NCBI GenBank assembly: GCA_963822115.1
Contig: CAWGGM010000004.1
Span: forward strand, 62,001 to 126,000
Length of the DNA: 64,000 nt
Reading direction: 5' to 3'
DNA from: CAWDXG01 sp963822115
GTDB lineage: Bacteria > Myxococcota_A > Polyangia > Polyangiales > Polyangiaceae
A model generated the notes under the pieces. It had not been told where the DNA came from and made no database searches. It worked only from the letters and a program-made list of their open reading frames with translations. Below, piece by piece: positions 63,601-64,000 of this stretch. A program made the position numbers and the translations under genes. How positions within the stretch are numbered: position 1 is the first letter of the stretch; each line of letters begins with the position of its first letter.

Positions 63601-64000
63601 GACGCGGCTGTCGCCCTCGTCGTCCTGCAACGGCCTGTCCAGCAGCGTGACGCCCGTGCTCGTGATGTCGAGCGAGGCGGAGGAAGGCCCCAGATCGCCC
63701 GACACGGCCGTGAGGATCTCGCTCGCCAGGAGCACGCACACGACACGTCGCTCGGCGCCGGTAATGATGCCGGACGGTCGGCGGGGCGCCGTGTCGATCG
63801 CGTCCTCCAGATCGACACGCGCCAATGCCGATGCCAACTCGGCCAGATCGGAAGGCCGATCGTCAGGCTCCTTGGCGAGCATGCTGGTCACCAGCTCGTC
63901 GAGTTCTTCAGGCAGCTCGGGCCGGTACTCGCAGAGCCGCGGAGTATCATCGAGGATCAGCTTGGCCAGCACCGCGAGAGGCGCCTTGGCCGAGAACGCG
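60685..64000 (-). CDS. Partial Ser/Thr kinase - cyclase-like - ATPase - TPR signalling protein
   Basis: The gene runs off the window end, so the start and most of the kinase domain are missing. What remains begins with the end of a Hanks-type kinase (LILDDTPRLCEYRPELPEELDELVTSML). A cyclase-like domain without obvious catalytic residues follows (ERRVVCVLLASEILTAV). The ATPase has VGRERELGFLMGL, Walker A GPAGVGKSRV and Walker B VLLVLEDLHWGD. The last half is a long array of helical TPR-like repeats (GAFAEAREHLRAAHDLAEELG, RLGELDAARELLVAAVAML). Large kinases of this plan are common in myxobacteria. Targets are unknown. Confidence 0.85.
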   Translation of the reverse strand, partial: AFSAKAPLAVLAKLILDDTPRLCEYRPELPEELDELVTSMLAKEPDDRPSDLAELASALARVDLEDAIDTAPRRPSGIITGAERRVVCVLLASEILTAVSGDLGPSSASLDITSTGVTLLDRPLQDDEGDSRVARSLQAAVAAVNGRLEPLRDGSLVVTLGGGGSATDLACRAARCALGLKQIVPEARIGLATGRAVIGPSVPLGEVIEGAALLVERLGAGEVCVDSVTAGLVDARFSVEPGERGAFRLERERPETDTLRQLLGKPTSTVGRERELGFLMGLVDECLEEPMARVALVTGPAGVGKSRVRYELFRRLHQRGTQVQGWIARADPSSAGSPFGLLGRVIRQFVGLLDGEPPAASRSRLLERVARHVPAASVERVARFVGEIARLPSDDTSAELMAARRDPILMGDQMRRAWEELVLAECEHEPVLLVLEDLHWGDLPSVKLVDAALRAATEKPFMVLALARPGVHERFPGLWTQREPQEIALGGLTRRAAEKLVREALGDSLDDETVKNLVKRADGNAFFLEELIRAVGEGHRDQLPDSVLAMVQMRLEALPDAARRTLRAASVFGKAFWPGAIGSLIGGSLDAVDIREWLELLVEREVVTPRYRSRFPGEVEYVFRHALVADAAYAMLTPEDRTRGHLAAGRWLEQAGEPERLVLAGHFEKGGDAERALEWYRRAAEDAIDGNDFEAALVAVSSAQNLMVTQSGALGELAELLRLEAEAHLWRGEYRDAESAGERALSALPEMTPYWFRSVFVVVSACQQTGDLDRAVEIVETLLDMPCWDEPSPPLVEAASRAAAVLTHTGRFEVADRLFERLEGIADNPACADPATRARWMTSKASRALYRGETEHYATWSKLASETFSRLGDRRNAAIQRHNAGHGSYELGAFAEAREHLRAAHDLAEELGLPNVVAAAKTNLGYVLTRLGELDAARELLVAAVAMLEAQGDRRMQGGALSHLAGLQLASGATEEARAAARRAADLLEPFPPVRVHALAREAEAELLCGDAEQALATTELGAALLDELGGGADGEMALRLCRARALEAMGLGAEAREVLGLAFERLSERAAAIEDAALRASFMEQVPENAGISEQAREWGLEG

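Overview
The window is about 64 kb of very GC-rich DNA with dense genes and strong G/C bias at third codon positions. It reads like a myxobacterium (Myxococcota, probably Polyangia-like). The evidence is Hanks-type kinases with an HRDVSPAN catalytic loop, lipoproteins with long Gly/Ser/Ala-rich linkers after the lipobox, a secreted caspase-fold peptidase, an ECF sigma/anti-sigma pair, a PilZ protein and a kinase-ATPase-TPR giant. No rRNA, tRNA, CRISPR array, phage or transposase gene was recognised.

Layout. 0-13 kb: lipoproteins, a muramidase-like protein, a GST, a GH75 chitosanase-like lipoprotein, a Ser/Thr kinase with a histone H1-like Lys/Ala tail, an endoglycoceramidase-like GH5 enzyme, a DUF6544-type protein, a GNAT-like protein, a membrane-anchored kinase and a Cys-type sulfatase. 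13.5-20.4 kb: a complete SUF iron-sulfur assembly operon (Rrf2 regulator, sufB, C, D, S, U, a sufT-like gene and sufA) behind a perfect 12-bp inverted repeat. 20.4-38.5 kb: secreted and envelope proteins, tryptophanase, a second GH5 enzyme, hemerythrin, a degenerate receiver-PilZ protein, a TAT/GMC oxidoreductase pair, a monoheme-type lipoprotein, a beta-helix lipoprotein and a LuxR-type regulator.

38.7-52.9 kb is the standout region, a predicted anaerobic aromatic catabolism island. One minus-strand operon runs had-dch-tetR-bcrC-bcrB-bcrA-bcrD: class I ATP-dependent benzoyl-CoA reductase plus the first two enzymes that act on its product. It starts behind a perfect 18-bp palindrome that is probably the TetR operator. 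A second minus-strand operon encodes 4-hydroxybenzoyl-CoA reductase (hcrC-hcrA-hcrB) and a MocA-like cofactor cytidylyltransferase. Together they would convert 4-hydroxybenzoyl-CoA to benzoyl-CoA and on to 6-oxocyclohex-1-ene-1-carbonyl-CoA. The ring hydrolase, a CoA ligase and a dedicated ferredoxin are not in the window. The iron-sulfur demand of these enzymes fits the nearby SUF operon, although the two are not physically linked.

52.9-64 kb: a roughly 51-bp tandem array of palindromic units, then an ECF sigma - anti-sigma - beta-propeller lipoprotein - caspase operon, a HEAT-like lipoprotein, a small envelope protein and the C-terminal part of a kinase/ATPase/TPR protein cut by the window end.

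Caution: five genes (bcrB, hcrA, hcrC, the propeller lipoprotein and the HEAT-like lipoprotein) each carry one single-base frameshift, mostly in or beside short homopolymers. Because two unrelated genes share the pattern, assembly indels are more likely than pathway decay, but the sequence alone cannot prove this.
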